A DNA stretch of 5,368 nucleotides, taken from assembly GCA_947472635.1 (NCBI GenBank), contig CANJDY010000214.1, positions 1 to 5,368 of the forward strand, in the 5' to 3' direction. Each line of letters starts with the position of its first letter. Position 1 is the stretch's first letter. Positions 4,437 to 5,368 of the stretch are shown in pieces. The DNA is from Chitinophagaceae bacterium (GTDB lineage Bacteria > Bacteroidota > Bacteroidia > Chitinophagales > Chitinophagaceae). The position numbers were made by a program, and so were the translations under genes. The notes under the pieces were generated by a model. It searched no databases and was not told the origin of the DNA. It saw only the letters and a list, made by a program, of their open reading frames with translations.

Positions 4437-4760
4437 TCAACTATTGGAGTCAATTTTTAAAACTTCCCGAATGAATTTAACTACAATTTCAACCAAGTCA
4501 GTAATAATGCAGATATACACTGTCATAGCAACAATGAAAAATACTAGTGAATACCAAAAATATGTAATAAATGAGCCCCAATTTTCACCTTGTGTTAACA
4601 TCCCCGTAAAAAATTGAAAAGTAATAGCAGTAATAACAGAACTTAACAAAATTCCAATAATATATAATAAAACTAACCATAATATATAAATCTGTACCCA
4701 AAAAATTCGGATAAAAATTCCTAATAAAATGATAATTATGGTATAAAATAAAAATGCCAT
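4437..4760 (-). CDS. Small membrane protein with three transmembrane helices, unknown function
   Basis: ATG at 4760 to TGA at 4437-4439 gives 107 residues; a TTG three codons earlier (4769) is possible but less likely. Hydrophobic stretches lie at about 3-21, 24-50 and 64-87, separated by short links, with 'GMLTQGENWGSF' (53-64) as the only sizeable polar loop. A short amphipathic tail follows (88-107, 'DLVEIVVKFIREVLKIDSNS'). There is no signal peptide cleavage site, so it is an inner-membrane protein. The start lies 22 bp after the stop of the upstream gene on the same strand, which indicates one operon and related roles. I do not recognise the family; Ile/Phe/Tyr-rich small membrane proteins of this kind are hard to assign. 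Confidence -1.
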   Translation of the reverse strand: MAFLFYTIIIILLGIFIRIFWVQIYILWLVLLYIIGILLSSVITAITFQFFTGMLTQGENWGSFITYFWYSLVFFIVAMTVYICIITDLVEIVVKFIREVLKIDSNS

Positions 4761-4782
4761 TATGTTCAAAAGCCAGCTATAT

Positions 4783-5202
4783 TTACTTATCTAATTCTGG
4801 GAAATTTTCATGCATAAATTTAAGAATAGATTTTGAAGCTCCAGATTTAATACCATTTTTCTCCATTTTTAAAGTTTCTTTTGCTAATTCAGTCAATTCT
4901 CTACGACCTTCATTCACTTCTTGTTCATCTTCACTTTCAAGTTTTTTATCAATTAATTCCCATTTTACTTTAAATTCTGGTGAAGATGAAACTTCTTCCA
5001 ATTTATTATATAAATCATTCTCATGTTCTAATTCATCAATCAAGTTTTTAATAGTTGACAAGGCTTCTTCAGGATTTTCTTTTGAAAAATCATTAACTTC
5101 TCCTTTTTTTTCTAATTCAAGTTGTTTGTGTAAATAACTTAAATACTCAACTACTCCTTCATGACGAATTTCTTGTACTCCACTATTCAATTTGTCAAAC
5201 AT
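4783..5202 (-). CDS. Acidic, helical cytoplasmic protein of unknown function
   Basis: ATG at 5202 to TAA at 4783 encodes 139 residues; a TTG at 5235 in the same frame would add 11. I prefer the ATG because an A-rich leader precedes it and the extension reads into repeat-like DNA. The protein is dominated by Glu, Lys and Leu in long helical runs ('VEYLSYLHKQLELEKKGE', 'ALSTIKNLIDELEHENDLYNKLEEV', 'ELIDKKLESEDEQEVNEGRRELTELAKETLKM'), consistent with a helical bundle or short coiled coils. It has no cysteine, no signal peptide and no enzymatic motif. It is first in a two-gene unit with the membrane protein. Small acidic proteins next to small membrane proteins in accessory regions can be immunity or regulator genes, but nothing in the sequence proves this. 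Confidence -1.
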   Translation of the reverse strand: MFDKLNSGVQEIRHEGVVEYLSYLHKQLELEKKGEVNDFSKENPEEALSTIKNLIDELEHENDLYNKLEEVSSSPEFKVKWELIDKKLESEDEQEVNEGRRELTELAKETLKMEKNGIKSGASKSILKFMHENFPELDK

Positions 5203-5255
5203 TGAAATTACTTTATCATGTATGATACTCCCCAATCTTTGGACAGGTTTTGCAC

Positions 5256-5356
5256 TTAGTTAAGAACTAAACTTGCGCGCTTCATAATAAATGATTGCGT
5301 CTTTTGTTTTTCAAATATAGCGATTTTACTTGCAATCATTTGTTTTGAAGTGCAAG
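5256..5356. repeat. Inverted-repeat element with embedded promoter, upstream of the 5202 gene
   Basis: The arm at 5272-5298 (CTTGC...AAATGATTGC) and the inverted arm at 5332-5356 match at about 21-22 of 25 positions with a 2-base gap. The centre of 33 bases (5299-5331) carries the -7 box. Next to it TTAGTT (5256-5261) and AACTAA (5265-5270) form a perfect small hairpin. Patches of GCGCGC (5275-5280) and GCCCGCCCGGC (5356-5366) contrast with the A+T rich surroundings, so this looks like an inserted repetitive element whose boundary lies near or beyond the right edge. I could not name it. Confidence -1.
5312..5319 (-). promoter_or_regulatory. Consensus Bacteroidetes -7 box for the 5202-4437 operon
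   Basis: Read on the minus strand this is TATATTTG, an exact match to TAnnTTTG. A matching -33 TTTG is not evident at 19-20 bases upstream. The start of transcription would be near 5305, giving a leader of about 100 bases that contains one arm of the 5272-5356 inverted repeat and the 5256-5270 hairpin. The box lies in the centre of that repeat. Confidence -1.
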
Positions 5357-5368
5357 CCCGCCCGGCAG

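Noticed and set aside
4754..5137. Plus-strand frame of 127 codons
   Set aside because: Antisense to the acidic helical protein; the Ser/Phe-rich translation is the usual shadow of a Glu/Lys-rich gene.
5236..5280. Frame with CKTCPKIGEYHT just upstream of the 5202 gene as a broken zinc-ribbon gene
   Set aside because: The frame opens only a few codons after a TAG and is cut by TGA; the two cysteines alone do not support a gene.

Overview
The window looks like chromosome of a member of the Bacteroidota, probably Flavobacteriia or a close relative. The DNA is strongly A+T rich. Ribosome-binding sites are A-rich without clear Shine-Dalgarno cores. A secreted protein ends its signal peptide in a typical '...FAQ'. 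One good TAnnTTTG-type -7 box of the Bacteroidetes sigma factor is visible near the right end. No RNA gene, CRISPR array or complete insertion sequence is present.

Layout, left to right. Positions 1-1024 hold two minus-strand genes in one probable unit: a secreted protein of about 247 residues that may carry two dimeric alpha/beta-barrel-like halves, then a lipoprotein with an NTF2/SnoaL-like start that runs off the left edge. Positions 1168-1623 are unusually structured: two minus-strand terminators, a possible 21-residue ORF, and two copies of a 111-bp element identical except for a 12-nt core. Each end of the element carries a 25-nt perfect hairpin, as in REPIN or MITE-like repeats. The right copy lies in the 3' end of a minus-strand gene for a membrane-anchored protein (1527-2222) and supplies its last 31 codons and stop.

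Positions 2358-3922 hold a small cluster of metal-binding-type proteins. A minus-strand CxxC protein lacks an ATG/GTG/TTG start. A divergent TerB-like helical protein lies at 3030-3407, and an eight-cysteine zinc-ribbon-like protein at 3743-3922, ended by a strong terminator. Upstream of the TerB-like gene is a tract with 2 G/C in 90 bases. Positions 3958-4436 are non-coding and contain a 22-bp inverted repeat with an alternative pairing, plus a fragment resembling an IS21-family end. Positions 4437-5202 are a minus-strand pair, an acidic helical cytoplasmic protein followed by a three-helix membrane protein, read from a promoter that probably lies inside another inverted-repeat element at 5256-5356.

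The impression is an accessory region of small, poorly characterised genes separated by palindromic repeats and remnants of mobile DNA. The most noteworthy items are the paired 111-bp elements with a variable core and their capture as the tail of a coding sequence, the startless CxxC gene, and the switchable hairpin at 4077-4157. No gene here supports a confident pathway assignment.
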